Shown piece by piece: positions 46,126 through 58,418 of a stretch of DNA of 64,000 nt (position 1 is the stretch's first letter; each line of letters begins with the position of its first letter). Origin of the DNA: Okapia johnstoni (taxonomy: Eukaryota > Chordata > Mammalia > Artiodactyla > Giraffidae); the NCBI GenBank assembly GCA_024291935.2, contig JAGTYA010000026.1, positions 6,242,001 through 6,306,000 of the forward strand, given 5' to 3'. The notes beneath the pieces are model-generated. The model was not told the origin of the DNA, ran no database searches, and saw only the letters and a program-made list of their open reading frames with translations. A program made the translations under genes and the position numbers.

Positions 46126-49100
46126 ATGGCGCGAGGAGACGCCCCGCGGGACAGGCAAGTTGGGGACCATGTGGGGTGCGGCGTATGGGGATCCAGTGGC
46201 CGTGGGTAGCGCAGAGCCCCTCCCTTTGGGCTCTCCAAAGGGCACAGAAGACCAGTTGGAACTACACTTCCCGTCAGCCCCCTGCCTCGGGTGTCTGAGC
46301 CTGGGTGATGGGGGTTGTAGTCCGCTCTCCGAGCGGGGTGGGGGGAGGGTGCTGGACTGGGAGGCGGGGGGGCCGCCGGAGCGGGAAGTCCTCCGGGTGA
46401 CCTTCTGTCTGATCCTCACAGCTACCACCTGGTCGGGATCAGTTTCTTTATCCTCGGGCTGGGCACCCTCCTCCCCTGGAACTTCTTCATCACAGCCATC
46501 CCGGTGAGACTCGGGGCTGGAGTGATAGATCCAAGGCCACAACCGCCAGCCGTGCCCCCAGCTGCCTTCCTCCACCACGCTGCCTGTGAGAGTGTCAGTC
46601 TTTCAGTCGGTCCGACTCTTTGCGACCGCAATGGACTGGAGCCCCGCCGGGCCCCTCTGTCCATGGGATTTCCTAGGGAATCCTCATTGTGTCCCCTTTG
46701 TCGGCTGAAACAGAGGGCCGCAGAGAGGAGAGGTCCCTCTCTCATGGCTAGGATCCACAAGCTTTCAGGAATGCCCAGATCCTAGCACAAGGCCACCAGG
46801 TCAGGAGATCCTGTGGAGCCAGCAAGGAGCTACCCACCCACCTCCTCTTTGTCATTATTCCTGGGCTGGCCACTCCAAAAGTGGTTATCCAAACCTTTGA
46901 TTTTCTTTGAAATAGCATAAATTACATTCGTTCATCCAATGTACACCTAGAGTTCCTGGCACTGAGGTTACAGGAGGAACCATAGCTGAGGAAGAGTTCA
47001 TCCTCACCGAGCTTACATTATTTCCAGGGAAGGCAGGAATAAGGGGCTTGTGTTCTGTTCGGTATGGGGTTATTCTTGTATATTAAAAGCAACAATTTTC
47101 CAGATGCCTCTTCAGTGCCTAGCTCTGTGCTGGGCCCTGGAGACCCAAAGATGAATCAGCCCCTGGTCTTGAAAGCAAGATAGGTGCCAAGGAAATATTG
47201 GTAATGTAACATGACATGTGCCATCCCAGGCTTGGAGCAGAGTCCAGTGGGTCCCCAGGGAGGGAGCAATTCCTTCTGCTTAATAATCAGATGATCTGTA
47301 ACTTGGGAGAAAGGTAGGTAAAGCATTTGTGTTGGGAAGGTGAGTAGTCAGAGAGGGGGAGGGCATTTCAAACAAAGCCAGCAGCTTGGCAAAGGCAATG
47401 AGAGGCAGAGAGTGCCAACCTATAGAGAAAGGGCCAGAGCTTGGGGTGCCTGGAGCTTAGCAGGATGGAAGAGGAAATGGGCCACAAAACAGAAACTAGT
47501 TCTGAAAGACCCCAAATAGGCCCACCATAACCTTAGGGCTTTGCCCTGCAGGCCACAGCGAGCCATGAGTGGGAAGAGGGGGCAGTTAAGCAGAGTTGTG
47601 GCAGGATGTGTGTTCCAGAGAGAAAGCAATTGGTCAGCATCTGATCCAGAGCCTGGCTTATAGTTGGAGCTCCATAAATACCCAGGAATCTAGAAACTGC
47701 TGCAGGAGTGGGGGTGGGGGCCACGACCGAGGCACAGGAGAGGAGGGGTGATCCAGAGATGGAGCATGGCCCAAGTTGGGGGTTCTTAGGGCTTGGGCTC
47801 GGTCCCAGACTTCAGTTCAATTCGTTCATCAAGCTCTGACTGCATGCCAGGTGCTGGGGACAGCGCAAGGACAGAGAGACAGTCCCGCAGAAGTTAAGGG
47901 AACGATCCCGGGCATGGGAGGAGGCAGAGGAAGAAGGCTGGGGGGTTCCTGAGGGTAGATAGGTTGTGGGGTGACCCTGTACCCTACCCCCCTGGCCTCC
48001 TGGCAGTACTTCCAGGGGCGGCTGGCAGGGGCCAACAGCACCACCGAGACCCTGGGCACCAACCACACGAGCCCCGCAGATACCTTCAACTTCAACAACT
48101 GGGTGACGCTGCTGTCGCAGCTGCCCCTGCTGCTCTTCACACTCCTCAACTCCTTCCTGTACCAGTGGTGAGAAGCCCGCCTCAGGCTCAGTCCCAGGCC
48201 GGCCCCCTGGGTCCCGTCCCCCTTTGCTGAGGCAGCTCCATCCGGCCCCCGGGGAAGCCCTCCCATCCTCCCTCCGCTCCCTCTGCATCTCTCCCCAGCC
48301 CCTACTGTCCAGTCCTGGGATGAAACTCTTCGCCCTCCTCCCCTCGCCTGGCCTGGGCCCAGCGATGCCCACTCTGCCCTTCCCCCTTCCGAACAGCATC
48401 CCCGAGACGGTGCGGATTCTGGGCAGCCTGCTGGCCATCCTGCTCCTCTTTACCCTGACTGCAGCGTTGGTCAAGGTGGACATGAGCCCCGGGCTCTTCT
48501 TCTCCATCACCATGGCCTCCGTCTGGTTCATCAACTGTGAGCACCTCGGCCCCTGCCCACCTCCCCACCCTGCGCTCCCCCCAGGGCTTCAGCCGAGCCT
48601 CTTCTTGTAACTGAAAGGGCCCAAGGTATCGAAGAAGGGAAGACAGAAGAAACATCACCCATATCCCCCCGATGAGAAACCGAGGCCCAGAGGAGACGAA
48701 AAGTCACTCGTCCCAGGCCCTGCAGTGACCTGAGAGCAGGTCTTCTGGCCCCCAGCCCCTCACACCCAGGGCTGCACCTCGGAAGAGGAATGGATGTGGG
48801 GTGTTACACCAGAGTGCCCAACCTGGTCCAGAGTCCCCTGTGCACCCAGCCGACACCCCCTCCAGGGAGCCCTTGAGGCCTGCCTAGTTGAGCAGGGGCC
48901 CCCTCCTGTCCTTCCACAGCCTTCGGTGCAGTTCTGCAAGGCAGCCTCTTTGGGCAACTGGGCACCATGCCTTCCAAGTACAGCACCCTCTTCCTCAGTG
49001 GCCAGGGCCTGGCTGGGATCTTCGCTGCCCTTGCCATGCTCATATCCATGGCCAGTGAGTAGACTTGGGTGGCAGTCTGGGATTCTGGGGAGCAGAGCGC

Positions 49101-52100
49101 GTGTGCTAAGGGTGAGATGCCTTGGGTAGTGGTGGAGACAGAGGTGATGGGGTGATGGGGAAGCTGGGGATTGGGTGTGGGGCTCTTGAGTCCTACCATG
49201 AGAGAATGATGGGTGAGGACTGGGTTAACTTGGGGCCCAGGGCAAGATTCCTGAGGCCATCACTGGCCTGTAGCTGTAGGTTGAGGTTGAGGGAAGAGGG
49301 GACAGGTTTGGGATTCAGATAGACTTGGGTTTGAATTCCGGTTCCACTGTTCCCTAGCTGGGGGCGTTGGATAAGGCACTTACCTGTGTTCGCTTCCCAA
49401 CCTGAATGATTCTTACAGCTCCATACTCAGATTGTAAGGAGCGTGCATTTATAATGAGCACATAGTAAGTGCTCAACAAAAATAACATGTGGGACAGAGT
49501 GAGAGACGCGAAGGGCTGGGCCAGGGCCCCCTGCACAAGGGTCCTGAGTGTCGGTGGGAGGAATGGAAGAGGCCAGGAGGTGAATCTGAGACGTGTGTAC
49601 TGCGAAGTAGGACAAGCTCCCTGCGGGAGCTGGTGGACAGTCACCTCCCTTCTGCAACTGAAGTCTCTGCACAGGTGGCGTGGATGCTCAGACGTCCGCC
49701 CTGGGGTACTTCATCACACCCTGCGTGGGCACCATCATGTCCATCATGTGCTACCTGAGCCTGCCCCACCTGGTGAGCCTGGTATTGGGCTCGAGGCCCA
49801 CTTCGGAGCATCACAGATACTGCCCTGAGTCTGAGGCCCTGAGAGAAGCCAAAGGAGGCAGAGGGGCCCAGTCCTGATCCCCAAAGGAATCAGCCACTGG
49901 GGGACCCCAGCTTCTAAGTCAGCAGGGTGGGGAGGGATCCAGGCACCTCAGCCCAAGCCAGGCAGGGACAACACTTTCCTTCTGCAGAAGTTTGCCCGCT
50001 ACTATCTGGCTAAGAAATCATCGAAGGCGCAAGGTCAGGAGCTGGAGACCAAAGCTGAGCTCCTACAGTCTGGTGAGCCTGGGACCCTGTCGGGGAGGTG
50101 GAAGAGCCAGGGGAGGCTGGAGCCATCCCCACAGGGAAGCATTTCGCCTCTGTCCCCATCTAGAGCCCTCATCTCTAGGAGCCTCGAGGAGAGGCAGACC
50201 ATCTTGAAGGGAAGTCAGTGGGATTGAAGTCATCCCTTCAATTGCCCTTTGGGCCTCAGTTTCCTCCACCATAAAATGAGGAGGCAGTAGAGCTGCAGGC
50301 CTGCAAGTCCTAGATCCAAGGGTGTCTGAGTTTGAATCCTAGCTTCATGACATCCAAGCTGTGTGACCTCAGTCAAGTCACGTAACCCCTCTGAGCCTCA
50401 GGGTGTTTTTTTTTTAAATTTATAAAGCAATGGTGGTGGAATAATCCATCTAAGGTGCTTAACTCTGCCTGGTACATGTATGTACTTAATGAACAGTGCA
50501 AGTGAAAGTGTTAGTTGCTCAGTCGTGTCTGACTCTTTGCAACCCCGTGGACTGTAGCCCACCAGGCTCCTCTGTCCATGGATTCTCCAGGCAAAAATAC
50601 TGGAGTGGGTGGCCATTAGGGAAGATCCAGGGGATCTTCCCGACACAGGGATCGAACCCAAGTCTCCTACACTGCAGGCAGTTCTTTACCAACTGAGCCA
50701 CAAGGGAAGCCCAATAGATAGTAGGTTGGCATATTTCTGTTAATTCTTGTGGCCTGCACCTGGGCTGGTGGAGGGTTACTTGTTTTAACTGCTTGAAATC
50801 TCCCCTCCTCCGGCCTGGTTGTCACAGGCATGACCCTGCCCTCTCCTCTTGTCCCAGATGAGAAGAACGGGATTCCCAACAGCCCCCAGAAGGCAGCCCT
50901 GACTCTGGATCTTGACCTTGAGAAGGAGACAGAGGTGGAACCAGAGGAACCCCAGAAGCCAGAAAAACCTTCAGTTTTCCTTGTCCTCCGGAAGGTTTGG
51001 CTTGGATACACCCCCCAACCCTCAGCCCTGGGGAAGAGAGAGCTGCTCTCTCCAGCCTACCCAGAGACTCTCAGAGTGGACTGGGGCCTTAGTACTCAGC
51101 TTGTCCACCCCGAGGTGACAGGGTCATGGTGGGTCAGGGACACGATGGGCCTGAGCAGGGGGTTGGGGCTGCATGTTGGGCTCTGAGTCGGGCCGCCCAC
51201 TCACACCCCTTCCTCTGACTCCCAGATCTGGCTGACGGCGCTGTGCCTGGTGTTGGTCTTCACAGTCACCCTGTCTGTCTTCCCGGCCATTACAGCCATG
51301 GTGACCAGCTCCACCAGTCCTGGGAAGTGGAGTGAGTGGTGGGAAGCGGAAGAGGACAGGACAGTGGAAGTGGAGGGGAGAGAGGGGAGTGGGCAGCCTG
51401 GACCAGGATGAGCCCCCTCTGTCCCTCCCCAGGTCAGTTCTTCAATCCCATCTGCTGCTTCCTCCTCTTCAACGTCATGGACTGTCTGGGACGGAGCCTG
51501 ACCTCTTACTTCCTGTGGGTGAGCACATGTATTGGGGTGATCGGACATTTGGAGAAGCAGTCAGGGGTCAGAGTGTGAAAGAGCGCAGAAGGGTGACTTC
51601 CCAACACTGACTGCTGGTCTGGGTTTGGTAATGGAACAGCCAGTTAGCACAGGGCACCGGCCCCTGGAGGCATGTAAGCCAGGGCTTGGACTTTGAACTC
51701 TCTGAAAGCAGAAGCCTTGTCCAGTTGATCTGTGTCTCCATCGTCCAGCCCTGAGGGCCCAGCCCCGGGTGCTTGGAGAGTGTTAGGCGGAGGTTCCTGC
51801 ACCATGTAAGAGGTCAGACAGGATTCCTAGTATTTGGATTGCTTTTCATGATGCCGCTTCTTTCAATGAAATCTTCCAAGGATGCACAACTAATATCGTA
51901 GATCAAAGAGGAGCTGCTCTGATTGCATCTGGATCCCCAGTTTCCAATCCCATCTGCCCCAGAGGGTTCTTTGGAACCCCCAGGGGTGCTCAGTGCAACC
52001 AACTTTGAAAACCAGAGATGTTCTTCTAGTTCTGCCACTGAAAGAGGACAGACTGGCCCTCAGGAGAGGCAGAGGTTGGGCGCTTATGGGCTGGGTGGCC

Positions 52101-53241
52101 TTGGCCCTGCCCGTCGCTTTCCAGAGGCCCCCCGTGCTGGGTCCTCCCTGGCTCACAGGGGGTAGGTCAGGGGAAGTGATAGTTGAATCTCTTGGGGTGG
52201 GGTGGCCCAGAGCAAAGGCCCTGCTCGTGGGGACCGCCCTCACCCCCGCCTTCTGCCGCAGCCGGACGAGGACAGCCGGCTGCTGCCCCTGCTGGTGTGC
52301 CTGCGCGTCCTGTTCGTGCCGCTCTTCATGCTGTGCCACGTGCCCGAGAGGTCCCGACTGCCCATTCTCTTCCCCCAGGACGCCTACTTCATCACTTTCA
52401 TGCTGCTGTTCGCTGTCTCAAATGGTTACCTGGTGTCCCTCACCATGTGCCTGGCGCCCAGGTCTGGGGGGTGGGGAGGCGAGCGGAGGGCTTGGGAGCG
52501 GGGAGGTGGGCTCACTCTTGGAGAGCAACAGCCGCTGAGGGTTCGGCTTCCGGCCAGCCCGGTCCAAGCTGTTTCTCCAGGCCTCACTGGTGCCCCGCCG
52601 TCAGGTCAGGCCCTCACTGCTGAACTGGCCCCAGGGCAGGAGCTGAGGAGCAAGGGACTTGGCTGGGAAGTTCCTGCCCCGTAAAGCAGCCCAAGCCCTG
52701 ATTCTGGGGCCTCCTCTCTGGTCCTCAGCTTCCCCCTCTGTGAATAAACAGGTTGCACTGTCATTCCTTTGGGCCCAGGTACGCTCCCACGTTCTCAGTT
52801 GCAGGGGACCCAAGGTTGAGGTCACAAGCAGAGTTCCTGGGCTGCTCACCCTGGGAACAAGGGAGCATAGAGGGGACAGGAGGACCAGGTAGGGGACATT
52901 TTGTCAAGAAGGAAGGCAGGGGCATCTGGACCCCAGGGGCATGAGAGGTGTCCGTGTCCAGTGGCCCCATTTTACAGATCAGGAAACTGGAGTCCAGAGG
53001 GAAGGGCCTCACTACAGTGGCCTGGAGGTTGGGGCCGCCCAGACTAGAAATCACTCATCCCGTTTTTAGGGGGGTTGGGTCCGGGGTGGGCCCGAGATTT
53101 TATCAGAGCTCCTCTCCTGTGTGTCCCAGGCAGGTGCTGCCGCAGGAGAGGGAGGTGACCGGCACCCTCATGACCTTCTTCCTGGCGCTGGGGCTCTCCT
53201 GTGGCGCCTCCCTCTCCTTCCTCTTCAAGGCGCTGCTCTGA
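46126..53241 (+). CDS. SLC29A2: SLC29A2, equilibrative nucleoside transporter 2 (12 coding exons)
   Basis: Coding exons: 46126-46154, 46422-46503, 48007-48167, 48397-48536, 48920-49054, 49675-49772, 49988-50072, 50858-50994, 51226-51331, 51433-51518, 52262-52461, 53130-53241. They sum to 1371 nt, 456 aa plus stop, the same length as the recalled human ENT2, with phase kept throughout. The protein begins MARGDAPRDSYHLVG, has the family PWN motif in the first membrane segment (about residues 28-30), a glycosylated-type extracellular loop with NST (N47) and NHT (N56), a charged cytoplasmic loop between segments 6 and 7 (exons 7-8), and ends ASLSFLFKALL; the family has 11 membrane spans. ENT2 carries nucleosides and nucleobases down their gradient across the plasma membrane. 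The first intron uses a GC donor (46155-46156) with AG acceptor, and exon 8 has a weak gtttgg donor. Confidence 0.97.
46588..46682 (-). mobile_element. BovA fragment in SLC29A2 intron 2
   Basis: The words cagtcggtccgactctttgcg and cccctctgtccatgggatttc are BovA in reverse. Confidence 0.75.
46930..47420 (+). mobile_element. L2-like fragment in SLC29A2 intron 2
   Basis: Words such as tagctctgtgctgggccctgg and agcaggcaaaggcaatgagag-like sequence recall L2. Strongly diverged. Confidence 0.4.
49318..49482 (+). mobile_element. MIR SINE in SLC29A2 intron 5
   Basis: Words: gacttgggtttgaattccgg and gagcacatagtaagtgctc. Confidence 0.75.
50300..50497 (+). mobile_element. MIR SINE in SLC29A2 intron 7
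   Basis: Words: gagtttgaatcctagcttc and gctgtgtgacctcagtcaag. Confidence 0.75.
50500..50712 (-). mobile_element. Bov-tA SINE in SLC29A2 intron 7
   Basis: Reverse Bov-tA, from gttagttgctcagtcgtgtc to accaactgagccacaaggg. It lies about 145 bases before exon 8. Confidence 0.9.
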
Positions 53242-53522
53242 AGCGCTCCGTCGAGGGCTCTCCCAGCGTCTCCCTTCAGAGCTGAGGCTCAGCGCTGGGG
53301 GAATGACGGGCCAGGCTCAAGCCTCCACCGGGCAGGGTGGGGGCCCTGTGGCCTGAGGGCTCCAGCAAGAGACGGGCACAGCTCTCCTTCCTGGGCTGGC
53401 GGCCACCTGGAGTGCTGCTAGGAAGAATTCAACGCCTGCCATTCCAGCCCTCATCCAGGAGTGGAGCTGACGCACTATCTGGACGCACATAAAACCTCAT
53501 TAAAATGGTGATCATCAGGGAA
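53242..53522 (+). other. SLC29A2: SLC29A2 3' untranslated region
   Basis: This runs from the TGA at 53239-53241 to just past an ATTAAA signal at 53499-53504. The downstream end is estimated from the signal. A further AATAAA might extend the transcript, but I do not see a better near candidate. Confidence 0.6.
53499..53504 (+). terminator. Likely SLC29A2 polyadenylation signal ATTAAA
   Basis: The common variant hexamer ATTAAA lies about 258 bases after the SLC29A2 stop codon, in an A-rich context (cataaaacctcattaaaatg). Confidence 0.6.
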
Positions 53523-54257
53523 AAGCGGGCTGAGGACCACGGCCCATCCTCACTGTCAGGACTGCGTTCGCTAATCACGACAAACCCCCTGGCGAGTTGC
53601 CGGGACTCAGAGGCCACAGGTGGAGTCTTGCCAACCATGTGGCTGTTGTGGACGCTGCCTCAGAGTCCATGTGGGGGTGGGGGCCAGTCCAGGGCAGGAC
53701 CTCCTCTTCTCTCCAGGCCTCAACGACCCCTCGGTCGGGTCTCTCGGACTTCAGAACAGAGGAATCCAGGGAGGTTGAGGGGACGGGGGAGAAGGAGTTA
53801 GGGATCTGAGGGAGCTCAAAGGACACTCCGGGCCTCAAACAGCATCTATGTCGGCAGTGCTGTCTGTGGCCCCTCCCCGGAGCCCAGCTGGGCCTGGGTC
53901 CGGAACTGCAGTTAGCCTGCAGGCATGAGCTGCATTTTACAGTTTGCAAAACTCTTCCAACCCTGCCCTTTCGCTGAAGCCACGTTGAGGCCCTTGTAGG
54001 GAGGCTGGCAGGAACTGTGCCCCCCTCTGTACAGGTGAGGAAACCCAGTCCTGGGGGGAATGACCAGCTCTTGGCAGAGCCAGGACCCAGTCCCCACCTC
54101 CCTGCAGGTGCTGTTCTTCCTCCTCTGCCTGCTTCCCTTTTCCTCAAGGGGTTCAAGGCGAGAGCCCTGAACACTTATGCCACCTTTTTTTCCTTGTTTT
54201 TCCCTCTGACCCTGCTCCTGGGTCTAATAACAACCATATTCATTTGTACAATGATCT

Positions 54258-54400
54258 CACTGAGTCTTTATTTTCAAAGCGCTTTCAGTTCTGTTGGCTT
54301 TGATGAGCTGGGTGAGATGGGGATGACTGTACCCATTCGACAGATGGGATGACCGAGGCCCTGAGAGGGGAAGGGATTTGTGGGCATCCCTGGGCTGGGC
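54258..54400 (-). mobile_element. MIR-like fragment
   Basis: Reverse MIR words: cccattcgacagatgggatgac and ccctgagaggggaagg. Confidence 0.5.
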
Positions 54401-54807
54401 CTTCCTGGCCACATGATGGCCAAAGGGTACTGGCCTGCAAGGAGCCCTGTGCTCCCAGACAGACTGCCTGGTTGCATGGATATCTATGACTCTCTCCCCA
54501 CACCAGCATCCTCTGCCTCCCCAGGCTCCCCCTTTCTCAGAAATGGAGCCTCAGAGATACAGTCAGCCAGTTCTGCAGAGGGATGGAGGAAAGGCTTGCT
54601 TTGCCACACATCTGTGCTACCCTGCCCAGGGCAGGGAAGAGCAGGGTGTTTGAGATTACCAGCACAGACCTTTCTGCCCTCCTGCCTCCCATGGCCACTC
54701 AATGAGCAGTTATTACATACCAGGTGATGAGTCAGCGCCAGGCCCTACTCAGAAGCCAGAGGCTACTTTGCTACCAAAGAGGAAAGTGAGGCAAGATATG
54801 ACCTTGG

Positions 54808-54987
54808 GGACTTCCCCGGTTGTCCAGTGGTTAAGAATCCACCTTGCAATACAGGGGACTCAGGTTTGCATCCTGGTTGGGGAGATAAGATCCCACATGC
54901 CCAGAGACAACTAAGCTCATGCTACAACTAGAGAGCCTGAGCGTCACAGTGAAAGATCCGGCATGCCACAATGAAGATCCAGTGTAG

Positions 54988-54988
<1 letters not shown>
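54808..54988 (+). mobile_element. CHR SINE with CA-repeat tail
   Basis: Begins ggggacttccccggttgtcc; its tail has been replaced by or grown into a CA microsatellite. Confidence 0.88.

Positions 54989-55028
<40 letters not shown>
54989..55028. repeat. (CA)20 microsatellite
   Basis: Forty bases of uninterrupted CA at the end of the CHR SINE. Confidence 0.97.
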
Positions 55029-55030
<2 letters not shown>

Positions 55031-55084
55031 GGATACGACTACGATCTGGGGAGCTGAAATAAAGACACAGGGCCAACCCCAAGG

Positions 55085-55560
55085 ATTCATTCCTTCGACT
55101 GTTAGTCACTGTGTCAGATTCTGGGTGGTCGGACAACCCTGAAACAAAGGAGCTGTGACCCTGCTCCCAAGGCCATGGGAAGTAGAAGGTAACTTGTGAT
55201 AGGGATTGTGAGGACACTGCAGAATGTATATGAGATGCTAGAGGAGGGGGCCATTGATCTCACTGGGAAGTTCGGGCAGGCATCCCTGAGGAGGTGTCCT
55301 CTGAGCTGGGCATTGAGGGATGAATATGAGTTTGCTGGGCTAAGGTGGGGAGGGGCATCCCAGGCAGAAGTACCAGAAAATGCAAGGCATGGATGTATAT
55401 GGAATATTCAGGGGACAGTGGGCACTTCTGGCAGTAGGACAGGGGGTGTGGGGAGTCCCTAGGGTGTGAGAGAGGGGAAGGGAGAGGATAAGGCTGGGGC
55501 AGTGGGCTGCAGACAAATGATGAAGGGCCTTAGGGGTGAGGCTTAACCAGGGAATTAGAG
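55085..55560 (+). mobile_element. L2-like fragment
   Basis: Words such as gggcaggcatccctgaggag, ctgagctgggcattgaggg and cccaggcagaagtaccag fit the L2 3' half. Confidence 0.5.
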
Positions 55561-55599
55561 AGAGGAGGAGACATAAAGGAGAAGAGACAGCTCCCTCTA

Positions 55600-56172
55600 C
55601 AGAAGCCATTTAACTTGGTGGTTTAAGTGCATGTGCCCTGACCCAGAGTCCTGGGTTCGAAGTCTGGCTCTTTCCCAGCAGTGGGAACAGGGATTCCTGA
55701 AGACCGGAGTCCTGGAGAAAGTACTGGAGTATAGGTTGACATTTACTAAATGGTAGTTATAGTCCTGGGAATATTTTATACAGACCACTAAGCCTAACTG
55801 TACCCTTTGGCTGGGACTGGTGGGAGCAGGACCCCAATACTTCCTAGGTCCCCTTCTCTTTTTCATCTTCAGAGACTATTGTCTGTTGTACTCAAAAGCT
55901 CCCTAGACCTGCCAGACCCAGCCAACCCGGGGAACCCAGTGGTGCTGGTCCACGGCCATCTGGTGCAAGCCCAGGTGGAGCTGAGCAGTGGAGGATCGGT
56001 CCAGAAAGAGAACACCTACCCCTCAGATGCCCTTATGATGTCATAACCTGGAATTCCTTCTTCCGGTCCTCCTTCCCGGTATACTCAGCCCAACTTTCTC
56101 ATCAGATCAGGATGCAGCTGTGTTTGATGTTAGAGACAAATACTTGAAACTTTTTAAAAAATAAAATAAAAG
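55600..56172. other. Unassigned intergenic sequence
   Basis: A splice-acceptor-like ttcatcttcag at 55863-55873 precedes an open frame to a stop at 56044-56046 (includes VVLVHGHLVQAQVELSSG). No matching protein is known to me and no partner exon was found. It may be chance or part of an unannotated transcript. Confidence 0.2.
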
Positions 56173-56173
56173 G

Positions 56174-56330
56174 GGACTTCTCTGTTGGCCAGTGCCTAAG
56201 ACTCTGCGCCCCCAATGCAAGGGACCTGGGTTTGATCCCTGATCAGGGAACTAGATCCCACATACTGCAACTAAAGATCCTGTGTGCCACAACTAAGACC
56301 CAGGGCAGTCAAATAAATAATAAAACCTAC
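56174..56330 (+). mobile_element. CHR SINE, short form
   Basis: Begins ggggacttctctgttggcc and ends in an AAAT-rich tail. Confidence 0.88.
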
Positions 56331-56661
56331 TTTTTAAAAAAGAAACAAATACTTGGGCTGAGGGGCTACACTTGCTGGTCTCTCTGCTGATGCCCACCCA
56401 GCACCACCCCCCTACCCGGCCACTACCACCTCCCCAGCCTGACACAGCTCTGCCAACAGGCCCGGTTTCCCTCAGAAGCAGCCAGTGTCCATGAGCAAAC
56501 AGTTGGAGAGGGCTCTAAGTGGAGGGCACTGAGAAAGGCCCGTGGAGGGACGCAAACACCAGAAGGCCAGTCCTTAACCTCAAGCTGCTCGCCTTTTCAC
56601 CAGATGGACACTTCCTGGTTTTGTAAATGGATTTGGCTCTCCAATTAAAAGTCAGAGATTG

Positions 56662-56917
56662 GCCTTTCCTGGTGGTCCGGTGGTTGAGAATTAGCCTGCC
56701 ACGCAACACAGGCTAGATCCCTGGCCTGGGAAGATTCCGCATGCTGTGGGGGAACTAAGCCCGCGGGCCACAACTACTGAAGCCCGAGCACCTAGAGTCC
56801 GCACTCTGCAACAAGAGAAGCCACTGCAATGAGAAGCCTGAGAACCGCAACTAGAGAAAAGCCCACATGGCAATGAAGACCCAGCAGAGCCAAAATAAAT
56901 AAATTTTATTAAAAAGG
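56662..56917 (+). mobile_element. CHR SINE, full length
   Basis: A complete CHR with the perfect 12-base duplication agtcagagattg (56650-56661 and 56918-56929). Confidence 0.93.
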
Positions 56918-58137
56918 AGTCAGAGATTGTCAGAATGGAGTTTTCAATGATTCATCCACATGCTCTCTACCACTTTAGAGTCAAAAATACAAATAGGTTG
57001 AAAGTGAAAGGATGGGAAAATGGTATTGTGTGCAAACGGTAAGCAAACGACAGTTGAGGTGGATATACTAATATGAGAAAAACAAAAAGACTAATTCAAA
57101 AATCAAGAGACAAAGAAGGATGTTATGCATTTATAAAAGAGTAGGTCCATCAAGAAGTTATAATAATTATATACATACCTAACAACAAAATCCTAAAAAA
57201 TATGGAGCAAAACTAGACAAAATTGAAGGAGAAATAGACATTTATACAATAATAGAGACTTCAAGATTCCACTTTCAGTAAAGTATAGAACAACTAGAGA
57301 GAAGATCAACAAGGAAACAAAGGACTTGAACACACAGGAACCAAACAGGCCAAAGAGACCTATACACACAACACTCTACCTAAACACAGCAGAATATACC
57401 TTCTTCCCAAGTGCACATGGAACATTCCCCAGGAGAGATCATATACTGGGCCACAAAACAAAGCTGCAATAATTTTTAAAAGAGTAAAATCACACAAAGC
57501 ATCTTTTCCACTCACAGTGGAATGAAACTAAAAACCAATAATAGAAAAACTGGAAACTTCACAAATATGTGGAAATTAAACAACATTCCCCTAAACAACT
57601 AATCGGTTAAAAAATAAATCAAAAGATAAGTTAGAAAATGCTTTGAGACAAGTGGAAATGGAAACAAGATACTAAATTTTATGGGATACAGCAAGAGCCA
57701 TGCTGAGAGGAAACTTATAGGTGTCAACACCTACGTTAAAAAGGAGGGAGGATCTCAGGCAAATTAAACCCAGAATTAACAGAAGGAAGGGGATGCCAAA
57801 GATTAAAGTTGAGATGAACAAAATGGAGGACAGGAAAACAACAGAGAAAAATCAATGAAACCAAGTGTTGGTTCTTCAAAACAATCAATAAAACTGACAC
57901 AATTTTGACTTGTTTAAGAAAAAAAGAGAAGATTTTAAAATTACTAAAATCAGGAATGAAAGGGGTCATTACTATTGATTGTACAAAAATAAAAAGCATT
58001 ATAAGATAAACTATGAACACTTCTATGCCAACAAATGAGAAACCTGGATAAAATTGACAAATTCCTAGAAACATACAAACTAGCAAAAGTAACTCAAGAA
58101 GAAATAGAAAATTTGGATGTATCTGTATCAAGGAATG

Positions 58138-58418
58138 CTGCTGCTGCTGTTGCTGCTGCATCGCGTCAGTCGTGTCCAACTCTGTGCGACCTCATAGACG
58201 GCAGCCCACCAGGCTCCTCTGTCCCTGGGATTCTCCAGGCAAGAATACTGGAGTGGGTTGCCACTTCCTCCTACAGGGCATGAAAGTGAAAAGTGAAAGT
58301 GAAATCGCTCAGCCGTGTCTGACTCTTCACGACCCCATGGGCTGCAGCCTACCTGGCTCCTCCGTCCATGGGATCTTCCAGGCAAGAGTACTGGAGTGGG
58401 GTGCCATTGCCTTCTCCG
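58138..58418 (-). mobile_element. Dimeric BovA SINE with (AGC)n tail
   Basis: Two BovA units in reverse, joined by a gaaagtgaaaagtgaaagtg linker, with (CTG)n-type tail. The perfect 11-base duplication atcaaggaatg lies at 58127-58137 and 58419-58429. Confidence 0.92.

Noticed and set aside
46155..46165. A GT donor alternative for SLC29A2 exon 1 (at caa|gtt)
   Set aside because: It would add CAA-type codons, break the phase with exon 2 and lose the conserved serine; the GC donor keeps both.
45196..46578. Several long open frames (100-250 codons) on both strands across the SLC29A2 CpG island
   Set aside because: All frames are open because stop codons are rare in GC-rich DNA; the frames overlap each other, are low-complexity Pro/Gly/Arg-rich, and have no known motif.
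53505..54352. Open frames just beyond the SLC29A2 3' end
   Set aside because: No splice context, no recognised motif, and overlap on both strands.
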